Assembly: GCA_018830365.1 (NCBI GenBank) | Contig: JAHJSK010000009.1 | Coordinates: 1-12,190, forward strand | DNA length: 12,190 bases | Origin: Patescibacteria group bacterium | Lineage (GTDB): Bacteria > Patescibacteriota > Minisyncoccia > Minisyncoccales > CG1-02-41-26 | Direction of reading: 5' to 3' | Shown: positions 1 to 5,812 of the stretch, in pieces | Position numbering within the stretch: position 1 is the first letter of the stretch | Layout: every line of letters starts with the position of its first letter | Notes under the pieces: model-generated | Told to the model about the DNA's origin: nothing | What the model saw: only the letters and a program-made list of their open reading frames with translations | Databases searched by the model: none | Translations under genes and position numbers: made by a program

Positions 1-2
1 AT

Positions 3-120
3 ATAATTCTGGTGATAATGCCGAATGGGTTCCACCTCTTTCCATTCCGAACAGAGAAGTTAAACCATTCAGGGCCAATGATAGTCCTTCGGGGCGAAAG
101 TAGGTCGTCGCCAGAATTAT
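3..120 (+). rRNA. rrf: 5S ribosomal RNA
   Basis: A complete 5S rRNA. The ends pair as the terminal helix: ATAATTCTGG (3-12) with CCAGAATTAT (111-120). The conserved core CCGAACAGAGAAGTTAAACC (47-66) is the family's loop B/C signature, and the GGGCGAAAGTAGG block near 92-104 matches the loop D/E arm. At about 116-118 nt it has normal length. A run of seven T follows the closing helix (120-126), so the helix itself may act as an intrinsic terminator. It probably ends an rRNA operon whose 16S and 23S genes lie before the window. Exact processed ends are uncertain by a few bases. Confidence 0.95.
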
Positions 121-204
121 TTTTTTCTCATTAACAAAATAGAGAATATTAATTCATCATGTATCGGAAAGTGTTTTTTGAAAGCATGCGGACGTGTGAT
201 TAAA

Positions 205-240
205 CCCCTCACCTTTTTTAATTTTAAAAAAGGTGAGGGG
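205..240. repeat. perfect 16-bp hairpin
   Basis: CCCCTCACCTTTTTTA (205-220) pairs perfectly with TAAAAAAGGTGAGGGG (225-240) around a four-base loop. No T-run follows outside the stem, so it is not a textbook terminator, although it sits where a bidirectional stop between the 5S gene and the trp unit would be useful. It may be a dispersed palindromic element. Confidence 0.75.
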
Positions 241-273
241 TAAATTAATCATCCCATTGTCGCGTCTCGCCAG

Positions 274-302
274 TGCAATTTTTCTCGGAGAGAAAAATTG
301 CA
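274..302. repeat. perfect 13-bp palindrome upstream of the trp promoter
   Basis: TGCAATTTTTCTC (274-286) and GAGAAAAATTGCA (290-302) flank the spacer GGA. The right arm runs into AAAAATTGCATATCTGG (293-309), a 17-mer that recurs exactly at 2671-2687. That recurrence marks a dispersed element rather than a gene-specific operator. Confidence 0.7.
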
Positions 303-347
303 TATCTGGAATCTCTAAAATTACCACATAAATTATTTTCTAAAAAC

Positions 348-376
348 TTGACAAATATAATTAAGTAATATAATAT
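348..376 (+). promoter_or_regulatory. promoter of the T-box/trpE unit
   Basis: A perfect -35 TTGACA lies at 348-353. Two -10 candidates overlap: TATAAT at 369-374 (15-bp spacer) and TAATAT at 371-376 (17-bp spacer). Transcription would begin near 381-385, immediately before the first leader hairpin. Position and quality make this the likely sole promoter of the trp unit. Confidence 0.75.
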
Positions 377-383
377 TCAAATA

Positions 384-724
384 GAAAGTTCGCGCGGATT
401 CATGTCGCAGAACTTCTAATGCAGATTAGAATTTTAAAAATTATAAAACCCATAGGTTAGATCCCTGTTAATTCAGGGGCTGGGTCTAACTTGTCTTGAT
501 GTTTATCAAGAAGGGTGGTTTTTGCAAGAGTGAAAACCCGGATTCCTCCGTAATCATAGGATAATCAATGTCGTTCGCGAAAAGCGAAGTCTGAGTTGAT
601 GAGTGAAAATACAGGGATAATATCCTTTATTTTCAAAAACAAGGTGGCACCACGGATGTCTTTTTAAAGACCTCTCGTCCTTGAATACATATTTTTATGT
701 ATTCAGAGACGGGAGGTTTTTTGT
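384..724 (+). ncRNA. T-box leader (tRNA-Trp-type riboswitch) of trpE
   Basis: The diagnostic T-box AAGGTGGCACCACGG sits at 641-655, followed by competing antiterminator and terminator helices. The antiterminator bulge TGGC (645-648) would pair with a tRNA 3' end GCCA, that is, discriminator base G73, which is what bacterial tRNA(Trp) carries. Upstream hairpins are visible at 386-415 (AAGTTC/GAACTT), 414-431 (TTCTAAT/ATTAGAA) and 456-490. In the last, GTTAGA/TCTAAC and CCCTG/CAGGG enclose an asymmetric loop GCTGGG exposing TGG (481-483), the candidate Trp specifier codon. A stem-III-like hairpin GAAAATA/TATTTTC precedes the T-box. Uncharged tRNA(Trp) would favour readthrough into trpE. The T-box call is firm; the specifier is inferred, because I could not fit a canonical Stem I with K-turn and S-turn. 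Confidence 0.9.
670..724 (+). terminator. T-box attenuator (Rho-independent terminator)
   Basis: ACCTCTCGTC (670-679) pairs with GACGGGAGGT (708-717); the inner arm GAATACAT/ATGTATTC extends the stem, and a T-run (717-722) follows. The 5' arm contains the CGTCCTT segment that the antiterminator needs to pair with AAGG of the T-box, so the two folds are mutually exclusive. Confidence 0.9.
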
Positions 725-798
725 TCTTTTAAAAAAAAGAACATGAAAGAATAAATTGAAAATTATGGTTGGTTTGAAAAATTAAAAAGGAGGAAAAA

Positions 799-2265
799 AT
801 GGAAAAGATTCTGAAATTTAGGGAGTTTAAGAAAATGGCAAGGGATTATAATATAGTGCCGATTGTTACAGAAATAAACGCAGATATTGAAACGCCAATA
901 TCCGTGTTTATGAAAATATGCGGGAACAAAGAAAATTCTGTTCTATTGGAGAGTCATTTAGGCGGAGAAAATTTTGGCAGATTTTCTTTTATTTGCTTTA
1001 ACCCTTTTTCCACTTTTTATATTAAGGGGAATAAGGTAATGCAAACAGAGAAAGGAAAAAAGTTAAAAATTAACAATGTTGCGAATCCGCTTGATTTGTT
1101 AAGGTTGTATCTCTCTGAATTTAAACAGGCGCGAATAAAGGGACTGCCGGATTTTACTGGAGGATTGATTGGGTATATTGGCTATGAAATGGTAAAATTT
1201 TGTGACGACATAAAAATCGTTACAAAAGAAAAGAGCGGCTACTGCGATGCGATTATGATGCTTGCCAGAACCGTGATATCCTTTGATAATCAGAAGAATA
1301 AAATCCAAATTATCAATAATATGATAATTGATGATTTTAAGGAATTGAAGGTTGCATACGAAAAAGGCACCAAGGAGAATAAAAAGATAATTGAAAAATT
1401 GCAAAGCGCGAAGATAAACCATCATTTCCTGTCACCTGTTAAGTCCAGCGACAAAATTCCCGAGTCAAATTTCTCCAAGGATAAATTTATAGAGGCAGTG
1501 AAAAAAGCGAAGGAGCATATTATCGCAGGTGATGCGTTTCAAATTGTATTGTCGCAAAAGTTTAAAACCAAGATTAAAGGCAATGCTTTTAATCTTTACC
1601 GGGCGTTCCGAAATATCAATCCCAGCAGATATATGTTCTATCTGAATTTTGGCGACACAAAACTAATCGGTTCTTCTCCTGAAATAATGGTTAAACTTAA
1701 GGACGAAGAAATTACTTTGCGGCCGATTGCCGGAACAATCAAGAGAACACATAACGAAGAAATGGACAAAAAATTGGCAGAAGAGTTAAAAGCAGATCCA
1801 AAAGAAATAGCTGAACACATAATGCTTTTAGACCTTGGACGGAATGATGTCGGCCGGGTATCAAAATTCGGAACGGTTCAAGTTACGGAGTACATGGAAA
1901 TAGAAAAATTTTCTCATGTTATGCATATGGTTTCCAATGTGGTTGGCAAAATCAAAGAGGGATTAAACGCGTTCGATGTTTTTAAAGCCTGCTTTCCGCA
2001 AGGAACATTAACAGGAGCTCCGAAAATCAGGGCAATGGAAATAATCAATGAGCTTGAACCAAGCGACAGAGGTCCTTATGGCGGCGCAGTAGGCTATTTC
2101 GGTTTTAATGGCGACATGGACACTTGCATTACAATCCGAACTATTTCCATTTTAGATGACAAAGCAACAATTCAAGTTGGCGCCGGCATAGTGGCCGATT
2201 CTATTCCTGAAAAAGAGTATAATGAAACTCTATTAAAAGCTGCTGGAAGTTTTGCGATCTTATGA
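799..2265 (+). CDS. trpE: anthranilate synthase component I
   Basis: Converts chorismate to anthranilate, the first committed step of tryptophan synthesis; the partner glutaminase TrpG is not in the window. The 488-residue product has normal length. The N-terminal domain carries the LLES motif (49-52), the site where tryptophan feedback inhibitors bind, with GRFSFI just after. The chorismate-binding domain shows GDAFQIVLSQ (244-253), GSSPE (291-295), PIAGT (309-313, typical of TrpE rather than PabB or isochorismate synthases), LGRND (346-350), HVMHMVS (373-379), TGAPK (405-409) and GAGIVADS (461-468). The start is fixed by AGGAGG (788-793), five bases before ATG. It sits behind a Trp T-box and is followed after 34 bases by a micro-ORF. 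The protein contains no tryptophan. Its consensus ribosome site is unlike most neighbours, which may point to acquisition. Confidence 0.96.
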   Translation: MEKILKFREFKKMARDYNIVPIVTEINADIETPISVFMKICGNKENSVLLESHLGGENFGRFSFICFNPFSTFYIKGNKVMQTEKGKKLKINNVANPLDLLRLYLSEFKQARIKGLPDFTGGLIGYIGYEMVKFCDDIKIVTKEKSGYCDAIMMLARTVISFDNQKNKIQIINNMIIDDFKELKVAYEKGTKENKKIIEKLQSAKINHHFLSPVKSSDKIPESNFSKDKFIEAVKKAKEHIIAGDAFQIVLSQKFKTKIKGNAFNLYRAFRNINPSRYMFYLNFGDTKLIGSSPEIMVKLKDEEITLRPIAGTIKRTHNEEMDKKLAEELKADPKEIAEHIMLLDLGRNDVGRVSKFGTVQVTEYMEIEKFSHVMHMVSNVVGKIKEGLNAFDVFKACFPQGTLTGAPKIRAMEIINELEPSDRGPYGGAVGYFGFNGDMDTCITIRTISILDDKATIQVGAGIVADSIPEKEYNETLLKAAGSFAIL

Positions 2266-2299
2266 TCGTAATTCATAACTAAAAAAAGGAGGTGAAAAA

Positions 2300-2380
2300 A
2301 TGAAAAAAATGTTGAACTGGTTTGTATGTCCACATAAACCGTGCCAGACATGTCCCTTCCGCCATAAATGCGGAAAGTGA
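2300..2380 (+). CDS. 26-residue four-cysteine micropeptide
   Basis: A short ORF with a consensus ribosome site AAGGAGGTG ending five bases before the ATG, lying between the trpE stop and a strong terminator, so it should be co-transcribed with trpE under T-box control. The peptide is basic: MKKMLNWFV followed by CPHKPCQTCPFRHKCGK. Cysteines at 10, 15, 18 and 24 (CX4CX2CX5C) with histidines at 12 and 22 look like a small metal-binding knuckle. It contains one tryptophan (W7), whereas TrpE has none. I do not recognise a family. It could bind zinc, regulate TrpE or the trp unit, or act like an anti-TRAP-style sensor, but these are guesses. The optimal ribosome site and position support translation; the small size limits confidence. 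Confidence 0.7.
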   Translation: MKKMLNWFVCPHKPCQTCPFRHKCGK

Positions 2381-2381
2381 C

Positions 2382-2421
2382 AAAAAGGGGAGGGAATAAT
2401 AAAATCATTTCCTCCCTTTTT
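2382..2421 (+). terminator. Rho-independent terminator of the trp unit
   Basis: AAAAAGGGGAGGGAA (2382-2396) pairs with TTTCCTCCCTTTTT (2408-2421) with one bulged G, giving a stem with the T-run in its 3' arm. It starts two bases after the micro-ORF stop and closes the transcription unit. Confidence 0.85.
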
Positions 2422-2586
2422 ATTTCCAAACGAAGCCCTGTTTAGCGGGGCTTATCTGGCAAAGGACTTATCTGGCGAACTAAATTAAAAAAGCAAAAAT
2501 TTTTTTGATCAATTAATTTTTTTAATCTTTCGCGACACGAGGGAGATTTTGAGAATGTTGGAATGTATTTGTCCAATAAAAAATTG

Positions 2587-2616
2587 AATAAATAAATAAA
2601 TGAATGAATGAATGAA
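2587..2616. repeat. AATA/AATG tetranucleotide tract
   Basis: About seven tetramers in a row, first AATA then AATG, lead directly into the hairpin at 2617. It is a simple-sequence tract with no coding role visible. Confidence 0.75.
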
Positions 2617-2648
2617 TCATAGGACAATTCCATAGAATTGTCCTATGA
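2617..2648. repeat. perfect 14-bp hairpin
   Basis: TCATAGGACAATTC (2617-2630) and GAATTGTCCTATGA (2635-2648) enclose a CATA loop. The 3' side continues TAAAAAAAC rather than T-rich, so it is not an obvious plus-strand terminator; a dispersed palindromic element is the simplest reading. Confidence 0.75.
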
Positions 2649-2795
2649 TAAAAAAACTTATTTTTTTGAAAAAAATTGCATATCTGGTCTTCCAATCTTT
2701 CGCGACATAAGGGATCCCAAATCAATATTTCAATTAATATTTTTGAGAATGTTGGATGTTTATTTTCAAACGGAGCGAGTAAAAACAAAAATTCA

Positions 2796-2830
2796 CCCTG
2801 TTAAATAGTTGCGGAACAAATTTAACAGGG
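2796..2830. repeat. 35-nt hairpin element, copy 1
   Basis: CCCTGTTAAAT (2796-2806) pairs with ATTTAACAGGG (2820-2830); the loop contains TTGCGGAACAA, which can pair further (TTG/CAA). A second copy at 5677-5711 differs at four positions, three of them in the loop, so most of the stem is preserved between copies. Confidence 0.75.
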
Positions 2831-2850
2831 CAAGCTTTTTGTTTTTCCGA

Positions 2851-2909
2851 GCCTGCCTACAGCAGGCAGGCTTGCCTACCGCAGGCAGGCTTGCCTACCG
2901 CAGGCAGGC
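2851..2909. repeat. three tandem GC-rich palindromic units, 19-bp period
   Basis: Three units, each with GCCT and AGGCAGGC arms, repeat with a 19-bp period: a diverged first unit (2851-2871) and two identical copies of TTGCCTACCGCAGGCAGGC (2872-2890, 2891-2909). The GC content is far above the surroundings. The relative ACCTGTCTG/CAGGCAGGT occurs at 5376-5397. Similar GCCTGCC...GGCAGGC palindromes are, as I recall, common in Parcubacteria genomes. Confidence 0.8.
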
Positions 2910-3055
2910 GAGTGTAGATAATGCAAAGTATTTTCAAACTAAAGGCGGGGTTTTGCTTTCAAAGCTGGAAACTAAATTTTAATTTTTAAAAAATAATGCT
3001 AAAATGTATAAAAGTATAAGACAAAAATTTTTCAAAAATTTTTCTTACAAAAAAA

Positions 3056-3083
3056 TTGTCAAGTTGTTAAATTTGATTAAATG
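3056..3083 (+). promoter_or_regulatory. possible promoter of the prepilin gene
   Basis: TTGTCA (3056-3061) is followed after 16 bp by TAAATG (3078-3083). A start near 3090 would lie after the first ATG (3081) but before the in-frame ATG at 3096, favouring the shorter, nearly leaderless form. The -10 is weak. Confidence 0.35.
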
Positions 3084-4808
3084 ACAGACAAAAACATGAA
3101 CAAAGGTTTTACTTTCATAGAGGTTTTAATCGGAATAGGATTACTCGTCATTGTTTTCACGGGACTTTACAGCGCTTTTGTGTTTGGAGTAAAAGTAGTG
3201 GGGCAATCAAAGGCGCAAGTAACAGCAATTGCTTTGGCTAACCAAAAAATGGAACAAATCCGCAACCTCCCATATCAAAGCGCGGGAACAATGGGCGGCA
3301 TTCCGTCTGGAAATATTCCGGAAACAGAAACCCTAACAAGAAACAATGTTGCTTATACTATAAAAACCACAATCATTTACATTGACGATGCTTTTGACGG
3401 ATTGGCAAGCACCACTGACACTTTGCCAGCGGATTACAAAAGAGCGAAAATCAAGGTTTTCTGGTCTGGTTTTTGGGGAGGCGAAATAAGTTTAATTACT
3501 GATATTGCTCCCAAAGGCATTGAAACAGAAACAGGCGGCGGGACATTAATGATTTGGGCATTAAATGCTTTAGGTCAAGCCGTTGCTCAAGCAAGCATCC
3601 ATGTTGTCAACGAGCAGGTCTCTCCTCCCATTGATGTCAATTATCAAACTAATGATTCAGGTTATTTTATTTTAGCTGGGGCCCCGACTTCTACTGAGGC
3701 GTATGAAATTACAGTTAGCAAAACTGGTTTTAGCCAAGATAGAACTTATGGCGCGGAAGAAGTGGCTAATCCCGCAAAACCCCATATTTCGGTTTTTGAA
3801 AGGCAATTAACAGAAATTAGTTTTAGCATTGACTGGCTAAGCGTTTTTTCTATTGAGACGCGCGCTAGAGAAAGTTTTGACGATGATTTTGGAAATTATG
3901 AAAAACTGTCTGTTTATGAAAATATCTTTATTGACAACAGCGAAGCAGTATTAGCTAAAATTGGAGAAGAATACGCGACTTCGGGGGAACTTGTTTCCAA
4001 AGAAATTGCGCCTTTAAATTTAATAAATTGGGATCGTTTTTCTTGGCAGGATCAGGAATTAGAAAACACGGACATTAAATACCAACTGCTTTTTGCCACG
4101 AGCGCTAATTGGGAACTCGTGCCCGAAGCAGATTTGCCGGGCAATGCTGTTGGTTTTGGCATTTCTCCTGTGGATGTTTCTCATTTAAATATCGCTAATT
4201 ATCCTAAATTAAAATTAAAAGGAATTCTTTCAACCGCGGTTACCTCCACCACTCCTGTTCTTTTTGAATGGCATTTGATTTACAACACGCCATTAATTGG
4301 CAATGTGGATTTTAATTTGCAGGGATTAAAAACAATTGGCACTGATATAAATGGAAACCCTGTTTGTAAATACATTGAAAAGCATTCTTCGGACGCAAGC
4401 GGCAAAATCAATATCCCGGATTTAGAATGGGACTCTTATATTTTTTCCAGCGCCACAACCACGGGTATGGATTTAATGGAAACCATTCCCGGTCCCCAGC
4501 CAATTAATCTTTTGCCAGAAACAACCACAGCCGCCATGCTTTATTTTAAAGCGGAAAATGATTTATTAGTTAAAGCCATTGACGCATCTTCTTCAGCGCC
4601 AATTTTTGCAACTGATGTCAGGGTTTATAATCAAGGACTGGGATACGATAAATCAAAGCCTTCTGACGAGCAAGGCGATGCCTATTTTATTCCATTGGAG
4701 CAAGCAACATATAATATAGAAGCGACAAAAGATGGGTATCAAACAGCGACAACAAGCGTCAACATTGCGGGGAAAACATTAAAAACCATTTTTTTAATTA
4801 AAAATTAA
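3081..4808 (+). CDS. type IV prepilin-like protein with carboxypeptidase-regulatory-like domains
   Basis: A 575-residue surface protein with a class III (prepilin) signal: KG at 8-9 followed by FTFIE, with Glu14 at +5 of the mature chain, and a hydrophobic helix to about residue 35. It should be cut by prepilin peptidase and assembled as a PilV/GspI-like minor pilin or pseudopilin. After a pilin-like N-terminal region (to about 145) come beta-rich segments: a carboxypeptidase-regulatory-like repeat near 153-222 (TNDSGYFILAG), a middle region 310-400, a probable second repeat at 405-455 (SSDASGKINIPDL) and a third at 493-568 (SDEQGDAYFIPL). Far longer than normal pilins (150-200 residues), it is probably an adhesive or tip subunit. 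No ribosome site precedes ATG; an in-frame ATG at 3096 would give the shorter leader MNKG. No pilus assembly genes are nearby. Family call secure, role inferred. Confidence 0.88.
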   Translation: MTDKNMNKGFTFIEVLIGIGLLVIVFTGLYSAFVFGVKVVGQSKAQVTAIALANQKMEQIRNLPYQSAGTMGGIPSGNIPETETLTRNNVAYTIKTTIIYIDDAFDGLASTTDTLPADYKRAKIKVFWSGFWGGEISLITDIAPKGIETETGGGTLMIWALNALGQAVAQASIHVVNEQVSPPIDVNYQTNDSGYFILAGAPTSTEAYEITVSKTGFSQDRTYGAEEVANPAKPHISVFERQLTEISFSIDWLSVFSIETRARESFDDDFGNYEKLSVYENIFIDNSEAVLAKIGEEYATSGELVSKEIAPLNLINWDRFSWQDQELENTDIKYQLLFATSANWELVPEADLPGNAVGFGISPVDVSHLNIANYPKLKLKGILSTAVTSTTPVLFEWHLIYNTPLIGNVDFNLQGLKTIGTDINGNPVCKYIEKHSSDASGKINIPDLEWDSYIFSSATTTGMDLMETIPGPQPINLLPETTTAAMLYFKAENDLLVKAIDASSSAPIFATDVRVYNQGLGYDKSKPSDEQGDAYFIPLEQATYNIEATKDGYQTATTSVNIAGKTLKTIFLIKN

Positions 4809-4852
4809 TACAACAAATCAATCTTAAAAATTTAAATTTTTTGATTTTTTTA

Positions 4853-4890
4853 ACATTCTCACATTCTGCAGAATATGAGAATGTTTTTTC
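4853..4890 (+). terminator. Rho-independent terminator after the prepilin gene
   Basis: AACATTCTCA (4853-4862) pairs with TGAGAATGTT (4877-4886), an inner ATTCT/AGAAT pair extends the stem, and a run of six T (4885-4890) follows. Confidence 0.85.
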
Positions 4891-4979
4891 TATAATTTTT
4901 ATAACTTAACTTTACCATAGACATCCGTGTCCGAAATCATGGCGCTCTATTGCAGAATAAAATTTATAGATACATTTTA

Positions 4980-4996
4980 CGGAGGTCAGACCTCCG
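4980..4996. repeat. CGGAGGTC/GACCTCCG palindrome
   Basis: Perfect 8-bp arms (4980-4987, 4989-4996) around a single A. It resembles the short GC-rich palindromes that I recall scattered through Patescibacteria intergenic DNA. Confidence 0.65.
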
Positions 4997-5017
4997 ACAC
5001 TTTCCCTGAACAAAAAA

Positions 5018-5059
5018 CCCTGTCTTTTAAAACCGCGATCGCGGGGATAAAAGACAGGG
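5018..5059 (+). repeat. long two-part hairpin with GC-rich tip
   Basis: CCCTGTCTTTTA (5018-5029) pairs perfectly with TAAAAGACAGGG (5048-5059); the tip CCGCGATCGCGG (5033-5044) is itself a perfect palindrome containing GCGATCGC. ATTTTTG follows, so it could terminate plus-strand transcription. Confidence 0.7.
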
Positions 5060-5113
5060 ATTTTTGAAAGCCCCTTAAATTTATTACTACTTAGCCAAGA
5101 AAGGAGAATAGTG

Positions 5114-5141
5114 ATGCTGATGTTCTTGAGAACATCAGCAT
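5114..5141. repeat. perfect 13-bp hairpin with possible mini-ORF
   Basis: ATGCTGATGTTCT (5114-5126) and AGAACATCAGCAT (5129-5141) enclose TG. AAGGAG (5101-5106) lies eight bases before the ATG at 5114, which opens a nine-codon ORF (MLMFLRTSA, stop at 5141-5143) that fills the hairpin. The coincidence may be accidental; no downstream gene is close enough to make a leader peptide likely. Confidence 0.6.
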
Positions 5142-5347
5142 AAAAATTTAATAATATGATGTAGACAGAAGAGGGCGTAAATAGAACAGAAAACAAAATA
5201 GAACACAAATCTTGATTTTAATAAAAGATATTTTAGTTTTGCTGAAATCAGACCTCGGCATTTTGGTAGTTTGAAATAATTTTTTTGATTTTGCCAAAAA
5301 CGAACAATAATGTTAAACTACATTATTCTTTAAATTGCGAAATGTCT

Positions 5348-5376
5348 TTAAAAAGGAGAGTCCCGACCTTTTTTAA
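5348..5376 (+). terminator. possible intrinsic terminator
   Basis: TTAAAAAGG (5348-5356) pairs with CCTTTTTTAA (5367-5376) around AGAGTCCCGA. The T-run is in the 3' arm. It could end an unidentified transcript from the region upstream. Confidence 0.4.
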
Positions 5377-5397
5377 CCTGTCTGCCGACAGGCAGGT
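5376..5397. repeat. ACCTGTCTG/CAGGCAGGT palindrome
   Basis: Nine-base arms with one G-T pair around a short centre (CCGA). It shares the CAGGCAGG core with the tandem array at 2851-2909, so the two belong to the same palindrome class. Confidence 0.65.
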
Positions 5398-5486
5398 CTA
5401 TTTTTGTTCAGATTGGGAGAGCTCTGGCCTCTTGAAATCTTGCATTTTGATTTTAATGTAGCGTGTTGCTTTCATTTTTCATTTCA

Positions 5487-5527
5487 AAAACATTCCAACA
5501 TTCTCAAGAATGTTGGAATGTTTTTTT
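5487..5527. terminator. bidirectional terminator
   Basis: ACATTCCAACATTCT (5490-5504) pairs perfectly with AGAATGTTGGAATGT (5507-5521); upstream A's and a T7 run (5521-5527) give U-tracts in both directions. It insulates the promoter at 5601 from upstream transcription. Confidence 0.75.
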
Positions 5528-5600
5528 GAAAAAAAATGGGCCCATTGCGTTTGCGATTTGCTTTGCAATGAGCCACCTTTAAAACTTTGTCAAATTTTTT

Positions 5601-5630
5601 TTGACAAAATAACATGTCTCGTGATAAAAT
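5601..5630 (+). promoter_or_regulatory. promoter of the MBL-like gene
   Basis: A perfect -35 TTGACA (5601-5606), an 18-bp spacer and TAAAAT (5625-5630). The -35 is also the right arm of an inverted repeat, TTTGTCAAA (5586-5594) and TTTGACAAA (5600-5608), which could be an operator. Transcription would start near 5637, giving a leader of about 190 nt. Confidence 0.65.
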
Positions 5631-5676
5631 GAAACTACGAAATCAATTTATTGAAAATTGATTCATTGGAGCTTTA

Positions 5677-5711
5677 CCCTATTAAATAGTTGCAAAGCAA
5701 ATTTAACAGGG
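5677..5711. repeat. 35-nt hairpin element, copy 2
   Basis: Second copy of the element at 2796-2830. CCCTATTAAAT and ATTTAACAGGG form the stem with one mismatch; the loop has GCAAAGC where copy 1 has GCGGAAC. It lies in the predicted 5' leader of the gene at 5826. Confidence 0.75.
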
Positions 5712-5712
5712 T

Positions 5713-5738
5713 GAATTGAAAATTGAAAATTGAAAATT
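5713..5738. repeat. AATTGAA heptamer tract
   Basis: Three and a half copies of AATTGAA in tandem, 7-bp period. The same heptamer recurs at 11829-11849, and other heptamers frame the two S23-like genes. Confidence 0.75.
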
Positions 5739-5743
5739 TATTT

Positions 5744-5812
5744 ACCCGCCTAAATTTTTTTACCAAACTAATTTTTTTCAGAATTTTTGAAAATGAAAAA
5801 ATTTTGGCGGGT
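5744..5812 (+). promoter_or_regulatory. 17-bp hairpin in the leader of the MBL-like gene
   Basis: ACCCGCCTAAATTTTTT (5744-5760) pairs with AAAAAATTTTGGCGGGT (5796-5812) with one T-T mismatch. It ends 13 bases before the ATG at 5826, and the GGCGGGTG there is the only purine-rich, Shine-Dalgarno-like stretch. It could mask ribosome entry, protect the mRNA end, or simply be a dispersed element. Confidence 0.6.

Larger units (their letters stand above)
2524..2756. repeat. two imperfect copies of an intergenic repeat unit
   Basis: AATCTTTCGCGACA occurs at 2524-2537 and 2694-2707, each followed within a few bases by GGGA. TTTTGAGAATGTTGGA occurs at 2547-2562 and 2741-2756, so the second copy has an extra AT-rich insertion of about 30 bp between the two blocks. 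The GAATGTTGGAATG core reappears as a stem arm at 5508-5520. Confidence 0.65.
2422..3080. other. non-coding repeat-rich intergenic region
   Basis: No convincing gene on either strand. It holds a small hairpin AAGCCC/GGGCTT (2433-2453), a 10-bp direct repeat CTTATCTGGC (2451-2460 and 2467-2476), two imperfect copies of a longer unit (about 2524-2566 and 2694-2756), a 4-bp tandem tract, a perfect hairpin, a 35-nt hairpin element and a GC-rich palindrome array, the larger ones listed separately. Much of it looks like dispersed palindromic elements. Confidence 0.7.

Noticed and set aside
384..724. TRAP-binding leader
   Set aside because: There is no run of evenly spaced GAG or TAG triplets; the T-box explains the leader.
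799..2265. Recoded UGA as in Gracilibacteria or Absconditabacteria
   Set aside because: No conserved gene has an in-frame TGA, and TGA ends trpE at the expected C-terminus.
2300..2421. Micro-ORF as a classical Trp leader peptide with attenuator
   Set aside because: Only one Trp codon, the terminator has no visible antiterminator partner, and no gene follows within 600 bp.
4912..5208. Minus-strand 98-codon frame in the long intergenic region
   Set aside because: It runs through several perfect hairpins and has no family-like features or ribosome site.
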